The notes beneath the pieces are model-generated. The model was not told the origin of the DNA and made no database searches. It worked only from the letters and a program-made list of their open reading frames with translations. A stretch of 43,637 nucleotides of DNA from Aphodoplasma sp045541115. GTDB taxonomy: Bacteria > Bacillota > Clostridia > UBA1381 > UMGS1253. The stretch lies in NCBI GenBank assembly GCA_045541115.1, contig JAZQIM010000007.1:1-43637 (forward strand), in the 5' to 3' direction. The position numbers and the translations under genes were made by a program. Positions 17,114 through 25,554 of this stretch are shown piece by piece (position 1 is the first letter of the stretch; the number at the start of each line of letters is the position of its first letter).

Positions 17114-17803
17114 ATGATACGTTTTGAGAATGTTACTAAAAAATATGATAATGGAACTGTTGCGCTCGATAATGTAAGCTTTCACATTGAAAAAGGAGAG
17201 TTTGTCTTTCTGGTAGGCCCGAGTGGCGCGGGAAAATCGACTCTTACAAAACTTTTGATGCGTGAAGATGTTCCGACGAGTGGCTCGATAAAAATTGAGG
17301 GAATAAACATTGAAAAGCTTGATGCGCGCGACATTCCCTATCTTCGCCGTTCTATCGGTGTAGTATTTCAGGATTTTCGCCTTCTTGATGACCGCACAGT
17401 ATTTGAAAACATAGCTTTTGCTATGAAGGTTGTCGGAGCGTCAAGACGTGAAATACGTCGCCAGGTGCCTGCACTTTTAAGCGTTGTCGGTTTGTCAAAT
17501 AAGGCAAGACTTTTCCCGACACAGCTTTCGCGTGGCGAAGCACAGCGTGTTGCGGTTGCTCGTGCGCTTGCAAACAATCCCCCGATACTTCTGGCAGACG
17601 AGCCTACGGCATCGCTTCCGCCGAAAAAAGCAGAGGAGATTGTCGATTTGCTTATCGATATAAATTTGCGTGGCACGACGGTTATAATGTCTACACACGC
17701 AAAGGATATTGTTGATATGATGCAAAAAAGAGTTATAGCAATTGAGGACGGAGTAGTTGTTCGAGATGAAATGAAGGGAGGATACGACGTTGAAGGCAAG
17801 TGA
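17114..17803 (+). CDS. ftsE: Cell-division ABC ATPase FtsE (altered signature and D-loop)
   Basis: ATPase of the FtsEX complex, which uses ATP to switch on peptidoglycan hydrolases at the septum. 229 residues from the ATG at 17114, which suits GGAG better than the GTG at 17108. Walker A GPSGAGKS (35-42), Q-loop VFQDF (84-88), Walker B ILLADE (158-163) and the H-loop His (about 195, in MSTHAKD) are intact. However, the signature reads LSRGEAQR instead of LSGGEQQR, and the D-loop reads ASLPP where FtsE normally has GNLDP, so the Asp is Pro (about 169). Both can weaken coupling between the two ATP sites. The gene overlaps ftsX by 14 bases. Confidence 0.93.
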   Translation: MIRFENVTKKYDNGTVALDNVSFHIEKGEFVFLVGPSGAGKSTLTKLLMREDVPTSGSIKIEGINIEKLDARDIPYLRRSIGVVFQDFRLLDDRTVFENIAFAMKVVGASRREIRRQVPALLSVVGLSNKARLFPTQLSRGEAQRVAVARALANNPPILLADEPTASLPPKKAEEIVDLLIDINLRGTTVIMSTHAKDIVDMMQKRVIAIEDGVVVRDEMKGGYDVEGK

Positions 17804-18680
17804 TTTGCGCTACTTTATTTCACAGGCAATAAGAAGCTTTATAAGAAACGGACTTATGAGTGTGACGTCTATCTTTACGGTGTTATGCTGTATGCTTATT
17901 TTAGGCTTGTTTCTTGTAATAAGCATAAATGTAAACCATATTGCAAATCAGGTTGAGGACCAGTGCCAGATACAGGCATTTGTCGACGAAACGGTATCTG
18001 AAAAGAAACTTAATCAAATAAAAATAGAACTTGAGGCACTTGAGAATGTGGAGAAGGCAGAACTATTTACAAAAGAAGATTCTCTCGAGTATATGAGAGA
18101 AATGTTTGCAGAAAATGCCGATGTACTAGACGGACTCGAGGAGGACAATCCGTTTCGTGATTCGTACAAAGTCTTTTTAAAGGACTTGTCGCTGGCAACG
18201 GGCACGATGGAGCAGATAAAGACAGTTACGGGCATTGCCGATGTTCGAAATGAGCAGGCGATGATGGATAACGTTTTGAACGTGACAAGGACAGTAAAGA
18301 ATTTAAGCTTCTGGATAATGATGATACTCGGCCTTGTGTCGATATTTATAATTTCAAACACGATAAAGCTTGCCGTGTATGCGCGTCGCAAGGAAATAAA
18401 CGTTATGAAGTTTGTGGGAGCGACGAACTGGTTTATACGTTGGCCTTTCGTTTTTGAAGGAATCATAATTGGTGTTATTGGTGCACTTGTTGCATTCGCC
18501 CTTATATCGTGGGGATATGTGGTTGCGCTCGGGTGGATATCGGGCTTTAACCTTGATATGTTTACGCTTAAGACATATAACGACATCTGGTGGATGCTTC
18601 TTGTATGCTTTGTCGGCATAGGAGCGTTTATCGGCGCGGCAGGAAGCGGACTTTCGATAAGAAAGCATCTTGACGTATAA
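17790..18680 (+). CDS. ftsX: Cell-division permease-like protein FtsX
   Basis: Membrane partner of FtsE that relays ATP hydrolysis to extracellular hydrolases. 296 residues, with an N-terminal transmembrane helix (about 21-47, SVTSIFTVLCCMLILGLFLV), a large extracytoplasmic loop (about 48-170) and three C-terminal helices (about 172-195, 222-250, 268-290). IKLAVYARRKEINVMKFVGA is the cytoplasmic coupling region shared by FtsX proteins. Start is TTG at 17790 with GGAGG eight bases upstream, inside the end of ftsE, indicating translational coupling. Confidence 0.95.
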   Translation: MKASDLRYFISQAIRSFIRNGLMSVTSIFTVLCCMLILGLFLVISINVNHIANQVEDQCQIQAFVDETVSEKKLNQIKIELEALENVEKAELFTKEDSLEYMREMFAENADVLDGLEEDNPFRDSYKVFLKDLSLATGTMEQIKTVTGIADVRNEQAMMDNVLNVTRTVKNLSFWIMMILGLVSIFIISNTIKLAVYARRKEINVMKFVGATNWFIRWPFVFEGIIIGVIGALVAFALISWGYVVALGWISGFNLDMFTLKTYNDIWWMLLVCFVGIGAFIGAAGSGLSIRKHLDV

Positions 18681-18729
18681 AGAGGCTACATAAAAACATA
18701 GACGTGCTACAGTGGAGGTATAATCAGTT

Positions 18730-19899
18730 ATGAAGAAAAACAGAATTGTAGTTATAGCTATAGTGCTTCTTGTTGCTATGGCCGTTACATTTGTCGGTTC
18801 GGCTTTGATAAGCGGAATATCTATGCTTCAGGCGTCGGCACAAAGCACCTCCGAGCTTAATGACAAATTAAATCAGAACAAAAAAGAGCAGGACAAGCTT
18901 AATGAGGAGCTTAAACAGACAACGAAGGAAAAAAAGCAGATACAGGAAAAAAAGAAGGCACTTGATGACGATATTGCCTCTCTTGCGACGGAGATTGATG
19001 ATATAAACAAGAAAATTGCAAAAAACAACAGCGAAATTGCCCAAAAGGAAGAGCAAATAGATGAGCTTAATGACAAAATAGAAGATTCGGACGAACTTCT
19101 TAAAAAGCGCTTGCGCGTAATGTACGAAAAAGGCAGCGCAACATATCTTGAGGTTCTTTTTTCAGCAACAAGCTTTTCCGATTTGCTTATAAGAATGGAT
19201 ATGGTTCAGCAGCTCTATGCGCATGACCAAAAGCTCATATCAGAGCTTACAGACTCAAGAAAAACTATCGAGACGGCAAAGGCTGAAATTGAGGCGGCAA
19301 AAGCCGCAAATGTTGAGCTAAAAACGAAGTTATCATCGCAAAAAAGCGCTATTCAGGCAAAAAGCGATGAAAGCCAGGCGTTAATCAGCAAGCTTGCAAA
19401 GACAGAGTCAGAGCTAAAAGCTGAGATTGCTGAAAGAGAAAGAGAAAATAACAGTATTTTAAGTGCGATTGCTGCATCGAAAGGTCAGTATGGCGCGGTG
19501 AACACATATACAGGCGGGACACTCGGTTGGCCAAGTACACTAAGAGGAACTATTACATCGCGTTTTGGTCCGCGTACATTAAGAGGAATTCCGGATAATC
19601 ATACGGGACTCGATATTGCCGTTCCGATGGGTACGCCGGTTCTTGCATGTGAAGATGGCGTTGTTACTGGCTCGGGCTGGAGAAATGCGTACGGAAATTG
19701 TATTACGATTGACCACGGCTCGATTACGACGCTTTATGCACACAACAGTGTACTTCAGGTAAGCGTCGGACAAAAAGTTACTCGCGGCCAGCAGATTGCA
19801 CTCGCGGGCTCTACAGGAAACTCGACGGGACCGCATATACACCTTGGCGTAATTAAAAACGGAAAATATGTTGATCCTGCACCATACGTCGGACTATAG
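18730..19899 (+). CDS. Coiled-coil M23 peptidase (EnvC/PcsB-like FtsEX partner)
   Basis: Secreted peptidoglycan hydrolase or hydrolase activator. Signal/anchor at residues 1-37, a long charged coiled coil at about 40-245, and an M23 LytM domain at about 265-389. The metal site is complete: H291 and D295 in HTGLDIA, H371 in HIH; the catalytic histidines are H338 (YAHN) and H369. So unlike E. coli EnvC, which is degenerate, this protein should be enzymatically active. The coiled coil and position directly after ftsX match the FtsX-controlled hydrolases of Firmicutes (PcsB, CwlO). A GGAGG site lies upstream of the ATG with a slightly long spacing. Confidence 0.93.
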   Translation: MKKNRIVVIAIVLLVAMAVTFVGSALISGISMLQASAQSTSELNDKLNQNKKEQDKLNEELKQTTKEKKQIQEKKKALDDDIASLATEIDDINKKIAKNNSEIAQKEEQIDELNDKIEDSDELLKKRLRVMYEKGSATYLEVLFSATSFSDLLIRMDMVQQLYAHDQKLISELTDSRKTIETAKAEIEAAKAANVELKTKLSSQKSAIQAKSDESQALISKLAKTESELKAEIAERERENNSILSAIAASKGQYGAVNTYTGGTLGWPSTLRGTITSRFGPRTLRGIPDNHTGLDIAVPMGTPVLACEDGVVTGSGWRNAYGNCITIDHGSITTLYAHNSVLQVSVGQKVTRGQQIALAGSTGNSTGPHIHLGVIKNGKYVDPAPYVGL

Positions 19900-19933
19900 T
19901 AATTTTTTGTGATTTTGGAAAATATAAATTATA

Positions 19934-19953
19934 GGGGCGGAGAAATCCGCCCC
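19934..19953. repeat. GC-rich palindromic element
   Basis: Perfect 8-bp stem of GGGGCGGA with TCCGCCCC around a GAAA loop, in an AT-rich gap between the M23 and ctpA genes. The nearest T-run starts eight bases later, so it is a weak terminator at best. It resembles the element at 42631-42650 (both begin with AGGGGCG). Confidence 0.6.
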
Positions 19954-19987
19954 ATAAACAATTTTTAGTATAATTGAGGCGATATTA

Positions 19988-21190
19988 TTGAAACAGAAAA
20001 CGAAGATTTTTTTAACTGCAATTATAAGCGTAATACTGACATTTGCGCTTACGAGTACAATCTTTCTTTATGCCGGCGGATTTTTTGACAGACAGCAAAA
20101 GCAAAATTCATTGGCGACACCCGCTCTTCTTTCAGAAGTAAAGGCACACCTTGACGCTTTGTATATGGGAGAGATTGATGAAGAAAAGCTTTATCATTAT
20201 GCCGCAAAGGGAATGGCAGAATCTACCGGCGATAAGTACACGATGTATTATACTCCAAGCGAGTTTGAAGAATACATGAACGCTACCACAGGAGAGTATG
20301 TGGGAGTGGGAATCGTAATAAGTGCGACTGTGGAAACGAATGAAATTATCGTTGTGCTTCCGTATGAAGATGCTCCAGGTTTTAAGGCGGGAATTTTGCC
20401 GGGCGACATAATTTTGGCGATTGATTCTACGGCTGTAAATGGCGATATGCTTGATGAAGCTGCCTCTCTTTTGCGCGGAGAAAATACAGAAAATCCTGCC
20501 GGCACATCGGTTACAGTTACAATAAAGCGCGGTGATGCGCAGCCGTTTGATGCCACGCTTGTGAGAGAGCAGATACACCTTAAAACGGTCAGCTCGAAAA
20601 TGATTGAAGGCGATATCGGATATATGAGAATAATATCGTTTGATTCAGATAGCGACGAAGAACTTGAAGAGCAGCTTGATGCGCTTGAGAAAGAAGGAAT
20701 GAAAAAACTTATACTCGATTTGCGTGATAATGGCGGCGGAGATTTTATGACGGCGCAGCGCATAGCAGGTAAGTTTTTAAATGAAGGAGAGCTTGTCGTC
20801 TACACGCAAAACAAGGACGGCAAGCGCCGTGATTACTACGCCGAAGGAAAAATGAGTGATTGTGAGATAATACTTTTGATTAACGAAAACAGCGCGAGCG
20901 CATCGGAAGTGCTTACAGGTGCGCTTATGGGAAATGACAGAATAGTTTCAAGTGTCGGCACAAAAACTTTTGGAAAAGGCATTACACAAAACATTTATGG
21001 TCTTAAAAATGGCGGCGGTATGAGCATTACCGTTGACAGATACTATACGCCGCAGGGCGAGTGCATACATGAAAAAGGCATAGAGCCGCAAGTGAGTGTA
21101 AGCCTTGGCGAAAATGAAGGCATACCAAGCACCGCTCTGACATATGAGCAGGACTTGCAGCTTCAAAAAGCAGTAGAGATGTTCAGATAA
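19988..21190 (+). CDS. ctpA: S41 C-terminal processing protease with PDZ domain
   Basis: Membrane-anchored secreted serine protease. N-terminal anchor at residues 5-30, a PDZ domain at about 100-195 (GEYVGVGIVI, APGFKAGILPGDIILAID) and an S41 catalytic domain at about 205-375. The catalytic motifs are SASASE (302-307) and TFGKGITQ with Lys 330 and Gln 334. 400 residues is normal for Firmicute CtpA/CtpB. Start is TTG at 19988 with GAGG eight bases upstream. In Bacillus ctpB also lies next to ftsEX and works in sporulation signalling; here a role in trimming the neighbouring hydrolase or in spore signalling is an inference. Confidence 0.93.
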   Translation: MKQKTKIFLTAIISVILTFALTSTIFLYAGGFFDRQQKQNSLATPALLSEVKAHLDALYMGEIDEEKLYHYAAKGMAESTGDKYTMYYTPSEFEEYMNATTGEYVGVGIVISATVETNEIIVVLPYEDAPGFKAGILPGDIILAIDSTAVNGDMLDEAASLLRGENTENPAGTSVTVTIKRGDAQPFDATLVREQIHLKTVSSKMIEGDIGYMRIISFDSDSDEELEEQLDALEKEGMKKLILDLRDNGGGDFMTAQRIAGKFLNEGELVVYTQNKDGKRRDYYAEGKMSDCEIILLINENSASASEVLTGALMGNDRIVSSVGTKTFGKGITQNIYGLKNGGGMSITVDRYYTPQGECIHEKGIEPQVSVSLGENEGIPSTALTYEQDLQLQKAVEMFR

Positions 21191-21191
21191 C

Positions 21192-21221
21192 AAAAAAGAC
21201 TCCCTCGCGGGAGTCTTTTTT
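21192..21221. terminator. Bidirectional intrinsic terminator
   Basis: Perfect 13-bp stem (21192-21204 with 21209-21221) with a TCGC loop and flanking A/T runs, between convergent ctpA and the isocitrate dehydrogenase gene. Confidence 0.92.
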
Positions 21222-21231
21222 ATTGTATAAA

Positions 21232-22386
21232 TTACATCTCCTTGATTGTGTCCATAATGTATGATGCAAATTCTTCGCCTGTGCAGCCTGTGTCACGGCC
21301 TGTCAAAACGAGCTTTTTCTCTGTATACATACATTTGTCAAGTGCCTTTTCAAGCTTGTCAGCCTGCTTGTTATATCCGATGTGGTTAAGAAGCATAACG
21401 GCTGCGCGGATTATGCTGCATGGATCGGCATACTGCGCTCTTCCCTCTTCAACCATTCTCGGCGCACTTCCGTGTATCGCTTCAAACATAGCATATCTTT
21501 TGCCGATGTTTGCACTGCCGGCAGTTCCGACACCACCCTGGAATTCTGCAGCTTCGTCTGTGATAATGTCGCCGTACAGATTAGGAAGAACAACAACCTG
21601 GAACTGTGTTCTTCTCTTCGGGTCAACGAGCTTTGCAGTCATTATGTCGATATACCAGTCGTCAAATTCAATTTCGGGATATTCCTCGGCAACCTTCTGG
21701 CAGATACTTAAGAATTTTCCGTCTGTCGTTTTAATTACGTTTGACTTTGTAACGCATGTAACGCGCGTTTTGCCGTTTTTCTTTGCATATTCAAAAGCGG
21801 CGCGTGCAATTCTTTCTGTTCCTTCAGTAGTAGTTATACAAAAGTCAACAGCCAAATCGTCGCTTACATGAATGCCCTTGCTACCAACAGCGTATGAGCC
21901 TTCTGTGTTTTCACGATAGAAAGTCCAGTCGATTCCCTGCTCGGGAACTTTTACGGGACGCACGTTTGCAAAAAGGTCAAGCTCTTTTCTCATCGCAACG
22001 TTTGCGCTTTCAATATTAGGCCAGCTGTCGCCTTTTCTTGGTGTAGTCGTAGGTCCTTTCAAAATGACGTGGCAGCTTTTAAGCTCCTCGAGAACATCGT
22101 CAGGGATTGCCTTCATTTGCGCTGCACGGTTTTCTATTGTAAGACCGTCAATTACCTTAAACTCAACCTTGCCACTTTTTACTTCGTCTGCAAGCAAAAA
22201 CTCAAGGATATGCTGTGCGTGCGCAGTAATGTATGGGCCGATGCCATCGCCGCCGCATACACCGATAACGATTTTATCAAGTTTTTCGTAATCGATAAAA
22301 TCCTTTGTCTGCTTCATCGCCTCAACTCTTTCAAGCTGCTGCGTCAAAAGCTCTGAAAATTTTTCAACTGATGCTTTAATATCCAT
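21232..22386 (-). CDS. Isocitrate dehydrogenase (isocitrate/isopropylmalate DH family)
   Basis: Beta-decarboxylating dehydrogenase producing 2-oxoglutarate. 384 residues. Family motifs: GGDGIGPYITAHA near residue 45, the substrate loop SANVAMRKELDLFANVRPVK, FYRENTEGSYAVG, the second-subunit lysine region TCVTKSNVIK, and NLYGDIITDEAAEFQGGVG with FEAIHGSAP. Isopropylmalate dehydrogenase and homoisocitrate dehydrogenase share these motifs, but the immediately upstream aconitase (22-base gap) points to isocitrate. NAD preference is likely for this clade but not proven. GGAG precedes the ATG. No citrate synthase gene is seen in the window. Confidence 0.88.
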   Translation of the reverse strand: MDIKASVEKFSELLTQQLERVEAMKQTKDFIDYEKLDKIVIGVCGGDGIGPYITAHAQHILEFLLADEVKSGKVEFKVIDGLTIENRAAQMKAIPDDVLEELKSCHVILKGPTTTPRKGDSWPNIESANVAMRKELDLFANVRPVKVPEQGIDWTFYRENTEGSYAVGSKGIHVSDDLAVDFCITTTEGTERIARAAFEYAKKNGKTRVTCVTKSNVIKTTDGKFLSICQKVAEEYPEIEFDDWYIDIMTAKLVDPKRRTQFQVVVLPNLYGDIITDEAAEFQGGVGTAGSANIGKRYAMFEAIHGSAPRMVEEGRAQYADPCSIIRAAVMLLNHIGYNKQADKLEKALDKCMYTEKKLVLTGRDTGCTGEEFASYIMDTIKEM

Positions 22387-22408
22387 TTTTTATCTCCAAT
22401 CGTAAAAT

Positions 22409-24343
22409 TTATTTCGAACATTCTCTTGTGTAATTTATAAGACCGCCTGCGAGTAGCATGTCCTTTTGTCTGTCAGAAAGTGCGATGTTTAACTTATATT
22501 CAAGAGATTTTGTAACGTTTTTAACAATTATAATATCGCCCGATGTAAGCTGACCTTTTGCATCTTCTATCAAAAGCTCGTCATATAAATCGATTGTATC
22601 ATAATCAGACTCTGTTTCAAAGCTCATCGGAAGTATTCCCGAGTTTACAAGGTTTGCGGCGTGTATGCGCGCAAAGCTCTTTGCAATTACAGCTTTAACT
22701 CCGAGATACAGAGGTGCGAGAGCTGCGTGCTCACGCGAGCTTCCCTGACCGTAATTTGAGCCGCCGACAATTATCGATTTTTTCATATCGAGCGCTCTTT
22801 CGTAGAATTTCTCGTCACATACTGCAAAGCAGTGCTTTGAGATTTCGGGGATGTTTGAGCGAAGCGGCAAAATCTTTGCGCCTGCAGGCATGATATGGTC
22901 AGTTGTAATGTTGTCGCCGACTTTGAGACTGCATTTTGCGCTTATAGTATCGCTAAATGGCTCTGCAACGGGGAACGGTTTAATGTTTGGTCCGCGCAAA
23001 ATCTCAACGCTATCCATCTTTGATTCTTCAATCGGCTCAACAATCATGTTGTCGTTAATATCAAAAACTTCCGGCAACTTAAATTCCGGCATTTCGCCAA
23101 GCTCTCTCGGGTCTGTAAGGAATCCCGAAATTGCGCTTGCAGCAGCAACTTCCGGAGAAACGAGATAAATCTGTCCGTCTTTTGTGCCGGAGCGACCTTC
23201 GAAGTTTCTGTTGAATGTACGAAGCGAAATTCCCTTTGAGTTCGGCGATTGTCCCATGCCGATACACGGTCCGCAGGCACTCTCCAGAATTCTTGCACCT
23301 GCATCAATCATAATTGAAAGAGCACCGTTTTTAGCAAGCATATTTAAAACCTGCTTTGAACCGGGAGCAATCGATAATGAAACATCGGGGTGTACTGTTT
23401 TTCCTTTTAAAATGTGTGCTACCTTGAGCATGTCGAGCAAAGAAGAGTTTGTGCATGAGCCGATACATACCTGATCAATCTTAAGCTTTCCAATTTGGTC
23501 AATCGACTTAACATTATCCGGTGAATGAGGACAAGCTGCGAGCGGGCAAAGCGATGACAAATCAATTGTGATTTGTTCGTCGTATACTGCATCGGCATCA
23601 GCTGAGAGCTCTTTATAGTCACATTCGCGGCCCTGTGCCTTCAAAAATTCTTTAGTAACTTCATCAGACGGGAAAATTGATGTTGTCGCACCAAGTTCTG
23701 CGCCCATGTTTGTAATAGTTGCTCTTTCCGGTACGGAAAGAGTCTTTACGCCTTCGCCGCAGTATTCTATAATCTTGCCGACACCGCCTTTTACGGAGAG
23801 GCGTCTTAATACCTCAAGAATTACGTCTTTTGCTGCAACCCATGCGCCGAGCTTTCCCGTAAGCTCAACCTTAACAATTTTCGGGCACTTTATGTAATAA
23901 GCGCCGCCACCCATCGCAACGGCTACATCCATGCCGCCGGCGCCAATGGCTATCATACCGATGCCGCCGCCTGTAGGCGTGTGAGAGTCAGAGCCGATAA
24001 GTGTTTTGCCCGGTATGCCAAAGCGCTCGAGATGAACCTGATGACAAATTCCGTTGCCCGGTCTTGAAAAATAAATACCATGCTTTTTGCAAACGCTTCC
24101 GATGAATCTGTGGTCATCTGCATTTTCAAAGCCGTTTTGCAGAGTGTTGTGGTCGATGTATGCGACCGATTTTTCAGTTTTAACTCTCGGTACGCCCATC
24201 GCCTCAAATTCAAGGTATGCCATCGTTCCTGTGGCGTCTTGTGTAAGCGTCTGGTCGATGCGGATTGCAATTTCGCTACCTGCTTTCATTTCGCCCTCAA
24301 CAAGATGGTCCTTTAATATTTTTTGTGCAAGTGTAAGTGCCAT
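22409..24343 (-). CDS. Aconitate hydratase
   Basis: Iron-sulfur hydro-lyase that interconverts citrate and isocitrate. 644 residues from the ATG at 24343, chosen because AGGAGG lies nine bases upstream and MALTLAQKILKDHL is the family start; the frame opens further upstream but without a start signal. Cluster ligands are in GSCTNSS and CGPCIGMGQSP, with substrate-binding HTPTGGGIGM and the swivel-domain GSNYGQGSSREHAAL. This short class is the usual clostridial form, related to isopropylmalate dehydratase large plus small subunits fused. It leads the acn-icd operon from a perfect consensus promoter. Confidence 0.94.
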   Translation of the reverse strand: MALTLAQKILKDHLVEGEMKAGSEIAIRIDQTLTQDATGTMAYLEFEAMGVPRVKTEKSVAYIDHNTLQNGFENADDHRFIGSVCKKHGIYFSRPGNGICHQVHLERFGIPGKTLIGSDSHTPTGGGIGMIAIGAGGMDVAVAMGGGAYYIKCPKIVKVELTGKLGAWVAAKDVILEVLRRLSVKGGVGKIIEYCGEGVKTLSVPERATITNMGAELGATTSIFPSDEVTKEFLKAQGRECDYKELSADADAVYDEQITIDLSSLCPLAACPHSPDNVKSIDQIGKLKIDQVCIGSCTNSSLLDMLKVAHILKGKTVHPDVSLSIAPGSKQVLNMLAKNGALSIMIDAGARILESACGPCIGMGQSPNSKGISLRTFNRNFEGRSGTKDGQIYLVSPEVAAASAISGFLTDPRELGEMPEFKLPEVFDINDNMIVEPIEESKMDSVEILRGPNIKPFPVAEPFSDTISAKCSLKVGDNITTDHIMPAGAKILPLRSNIPEISKHCFAVCDEKFYERALDMKKSIIVGGSNYGQGSSREHAALAPLYLGVKAVIAKSFARIHAANLVNSGILPMSFETESDYDTIDLYDELLIEDAKGQLTSGDIIIVKNVTKSLEYKLNIALSDRQKDMLLAGGLINYTRECSK

Positions 24344-24428
24344 AAATAAACCTCCTGTATTGCATAAATCAGTTTTGAACAATTTAAGTATAGAAAAGCA
24401 TAAATATAACATCATATACCATCATTAA

Positions 24429-24457
24429 ATTATACTGGTTTTTGCATCCTTTGTCAA
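24429..24457 (-). promoter_or_regulatory. Consensus sigma-A promoter for aconitase-isocitrate dehydrogenase
   Basis: On the minus strand TTGACA, exactly 17 bases, TATAAT: a perfect match to consensus, with a leader of about 80 bases before the aconitase ATG. Confidence 0.88.
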
Positions 24458-24507
24458 GGCAAAACGAGTACTTTAAAGGGTTTTTTGAAGTAATTGCGCA
24501 ATTTTGC

Positions 24508-24536
24508 TTGTGTATATACAGATTGTGTGATATACT
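24508..24536 (+). promoter_or_regulatory. Sigma-A promoter for metA
   Basis: TTGTGT, a 17-base spacer and TATACT, leaving a leader of about 37 bases, too short for an S-box or T-box. Confidence 0.65.
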
Positions 24537-24579
24537 TGTCATAAGCAAAAAACTTTTGATTTTAAAGGTGGTGGGATAT

Positions 24580-25497
24580 ATGCCTATAAAAATTCCAAAC
24601 AGACTTCCGGCTGTAGAAAGACTTGAAAGTGAAAATATATTTGTAATGACGGAAACGCGTGCGGCGAAACAGGATATACGTCCGCTAAAGATTGTTTTAG
24701 TAAATCTTATGCCGACAAAAATTGCCACGGAAACGCAGATTCTGCGTTATTTAAGTAATACGCCGCTGCAGATTGAAATAGAATTTGTTCATATGAAAAC
24801 GCACGATTCGAAGAATACGGCAAAGGAGCATCTGCTTACCTTTTATAAGACGTTTGATGATGTGCGCGACAAAAAGTTTGACGGAATGATTATAACCGGT
24901 GCACCGGTAGAAAATATGGAGTTTGAAGAAGTTGATTACTGGGAAGAGATTTGTGAAATCATGGAATGGTCAAAAACCCATGTTACATCGACTTTTCATA
25001 TATGCTGGGGCGCACAGGCGGGATTGTATTATCATTATGGCATAAAAAAGCATGCGCTTAATGAAAAAATGTTTGGTGTGTTCGAGCACAAAGTAAACCG
25101 CACGACATCAAAGCTTATGCGCGGATTTGACAATTCATTTTATGTTCCCCATTCGCGCCATACGACAGTGCTTCGCGAAGACATCGAAAAGGTTAGCGAA
25201 CTTGAGATTTTGTCTGAATCGGATGAAGCGGGAGTGTATATAGTATTTACGAAAGCAGGCAAGCAGATTTTCGTTACGGGACACTCCGAATATGATGCAC
25301 ATACGCTTCACGAAGAGTATGTGCGAGATATCGATAAGGGACTCGAGATTGCTGTGCCAAAAAATTATTATCCGGGCGACGATGCAACAAAAGAGCCGAT
25401 GATGCGCTGGCGCTCACATGCGAGCCTTCTTTACTCAAACTGGCTGAATTATTTTGTATACCAAATTACGCCTTATAATATTGATGAGATTAAGTAA
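24580..25497 (+). CDS. metAA: Homoserine O-acetyltransferase (MetA family)
   Basis: Acylates homoserine at the entry to methionine synthesis. 305 residues from the ATG at 24580, which has GGTGGTGGG upstream and gives the family start MPIKIPNRLPA; the upstream extension of the frame is not homologous. Catalytic Cys142 lies in CWGAQAGLY, with the His/Glu pair in GHSEYD and a lysine in LMPTKIATE. Position 111 is Glu (GAPVENMEF); in this family Glu here goes with acetyl-CoA and Gly with succinyl-CoA, so it should be an acetyltransferase. Transcribed alone, divergent from aconitase, without a recognisable methionine riboswitch. Confidence 0.93.
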   Translation: MPIKIPNRLPAVERLESENIFVMTETRAAKQDIRPLKIVLVNLMPTKIATETQILRYLSNTPLQIEIEFVHMKTHDSKNTAKEHLLTFYKTFDDVRDKKFDGMIITGAPVENMEFEEVDYWEEICEIMEWSKTHVTSTFHICWGAQAGLYYHYGIKKHALNEKMFGVFEHKVNRTTSKLMRGFDNSFYVPHSRHTTVLREDIEKVSELEILSESDEAGVYIVFTKAGKQIFVTGHSEYDAHTLHEEYVRDIDKGLEIAVPKNYYPGDDATKEPMMRWRSHASLLYSNWLNYFVYQITPYNIDEIK

Positions 25498-25501
25498 TAA
25501 G

Positions 25502-25538
25502 AAAAGACACACGCTTTATAAACAAGTGTGTGTCTTTT
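25502..25538. terminator. Bidirectional intrinsic terminator
   Basis: 15-bp stem with one G-U pair (25502-25516 with 25524-25538) and T-runs outward, between convergent metA and the dockerin gene. Confidence 0.9.
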
Positions 25539-25554
25539 TTGTTGATTAGTATAA

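Noticed and set aside
19934..19960. Intrinsic terminator between the M23 gene and ctpA
   Set aside because: The hairpin is strong, but the T-run begins eight bases after the stem, so termination would be inefficient; kept as a repeat element.
24458..24579. S-box, T-box or other methionine-responsive leader for metA
   Set aside because: The predicted leader is only about 37 bases and no riboswitch core or terminator is present.
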